From Macrotis lagotis (taxonomy: Eukaryota > Chordata > Mammalia > Peramelemorphia > Peramelidae): a stretch of 64,000 nucleotides of DNA. The DNA is taken from assembly GCF_037893015.1 (NCBI RefSeq), contig NC_133666.1:654586957-654650956 (forward strand). Direction: 5' to 3'. The position numbers were made by a program, and so were the translations under genes. Of this stretch, positions 63,171-64,000 are shown piece after piece (the first letter of the stretch is position 1; each line of letters begins with the position of its first letter). Under the pieces are notes generated by a model. That model was not told the DNA's origin, did no database searches, and worked only from the letters and a program-made list of their open reading frames with translations.

Positions 63171-64000
63171 GAATTATTTTCTTTAGTGAGCTTTTGTACT
63201 TTCTTTTCCCATTTGACCATTTCATTTTTTTAAAGGAGTTTTTCACTTCAGTGAATTTTTGTATATCATTTTGATCAATTCTGCTTTTCAAGGCATTCTT
63301 CTCTTCATTGGATTTTTTTGTGCCTCTTTTATCATTCAACCTATTATGTTTTTTAAAGTGTTGTTCTCTTCAATGTTTTTGGGAACCTTCTAGGCTGTTT
63401 ACTTTTTCTTGCATTTTTTTGTTCCCTTCCTGTTTTTCTTCCCAGTTTTTCCCTCTACCTCTCTACCTTGATTTAAAAAATCTTTTTAAAGTTTTTTGAT
63501 GACCTGAGACAAATTCATATTTTTCTTGAGGCTTTGGATGAAGAAATTTTTACTTTGTTGTCTTCTGAGTGTGTGTTTTGTTCTTCCTTGTCACCATAAT
63601 GATTTTTATATGATCAGATTTTTTTTCTGTTTTTTTTTTGCTCATTTTCCAGACTATTTCTTGACTTTTAACTCTATGCTAAAAGGTAGCTCTCATTTCC
63701 AAGTGGAGGGGGCATTGTCTCAAGTTTCAGACTTTTGGTGTAGCTGTTTTCAGAGGTAATTCTGGGGACTTATAAGTTTTTAGTTATACCAGGGTATTAT
63801 GATCTAGGAAGAAGGGTGTTTATTATTCTCCTGCACAGTACACTAGTTTTCAACCCTACTACTGTGACCAGGGTTTCTCTTCCCCTGAGGCCTCAAACTG
63901 CTGTGCTAATGCTCTTCCTCACACTGGGACTAAGACCTAGACCTGTGACTCAAATCCAAGAACAAGCAATGCAACTGAGTCCTGTTCCTGGAGTCAACAA

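Larger units (their letters stand above)
60936..64000 (-). mobile_element. HAL1 element (ORF1 region), cut by the window end and by later insertions
   Basis: Reads 5' to 3' on the minus strand from the right edge. An ORF1 coiled-coil-like segment lies at about 63500-63080 (KNSFKKMKWSNGKRKYKSSL) and the ORF1 C-terminal part at 61647-61922 (KTPRNIIVKFQTSQIKENIL). Interrupted by a SINE (61925-62106), an L1 3' end (62107-62880) and another SINE (63010-63170). The 59845-60935 block may be its own 3' part. Confidence 0.75.

Overview
This is a stretch of marsupial nuclear DNA. The interspersed repeats show it: many copies of a SINE whose sense strand reads ...GTGTGGCCTTGGGCAAGCC... and ends in GCAAAAACCTAAAA (the WSINE/MAR1 group), plus marsupial-type L1 and HAL1 LINEs, an RTE 3' end, and old L2/L3/MIR copies. 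The dominant SINE form looks more like Australian marsupials (dasyurids, diprotodonts) than opossums, but that is an impression from memory, not a measurement.

The window holds one recognisable gene, ADAMTS10, on the minus strand. All 24 coding exons can be placed, from the start codon at 31181 to the stop at 5050. Every junction has GT/AG sites and compatible phase. The exon lengths add to 3342 nt, giving 1113 residues plus a stop, against about 1103 in human ADAMTS10 as I remember it. The protein has signal peptide, prodomain, reprolysin-type zinc protease domain (HEIGHTFGMNHD, split between two exons), disintegrin-like domain, TSP1-1, Cys-rich domain, spacer, four more TSP1 repeats and a C-terminal PLAC domain. 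ADAMTS10 is a secreted protease-family protein that binds fibrillin-1 and promotes microfibril deposition; human mutations cause Weill-Marchesani syndrome. A poly(A) signal at 4334-4339 ends the gene. A GC-rich, CpG-containing block at about 37.7-38.2 kb, with a good donor at 37903-37904, is the likely promoter and non-coding first exon.

Layout: 1-4.3 kb is intergenic sequence downstream of the gene, with SINEs and nothing coding that I can identify. 4.3-31.2 kb is the coding part of ADAMTS10 and its introns; the longest coding intron is about 6 kb (18348-24356) and is full of microsatellites. 31.2-37.9 kb is the presumed first intron, including a near-perfect 160-bp inverted repeat. 38.2-64 kb lies upstream of the gene and is mostly layered LINE/SINE debris, ending inside a HAL1 element cut by the window edge. 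Around 55-57.5 kb is a relatively repeat-poor island with several splice-site-like signals but no recognisable protein.

No CRISPR, operon, tRNA or rRNA gene was seen, and no novel system was found. The most interesting points are a decayed extra copy of coding exon 3 in a later intron, the intronic inverted repeat, a SINE inserted about 20 bp from a splice donor, and a conserved weak furin site.
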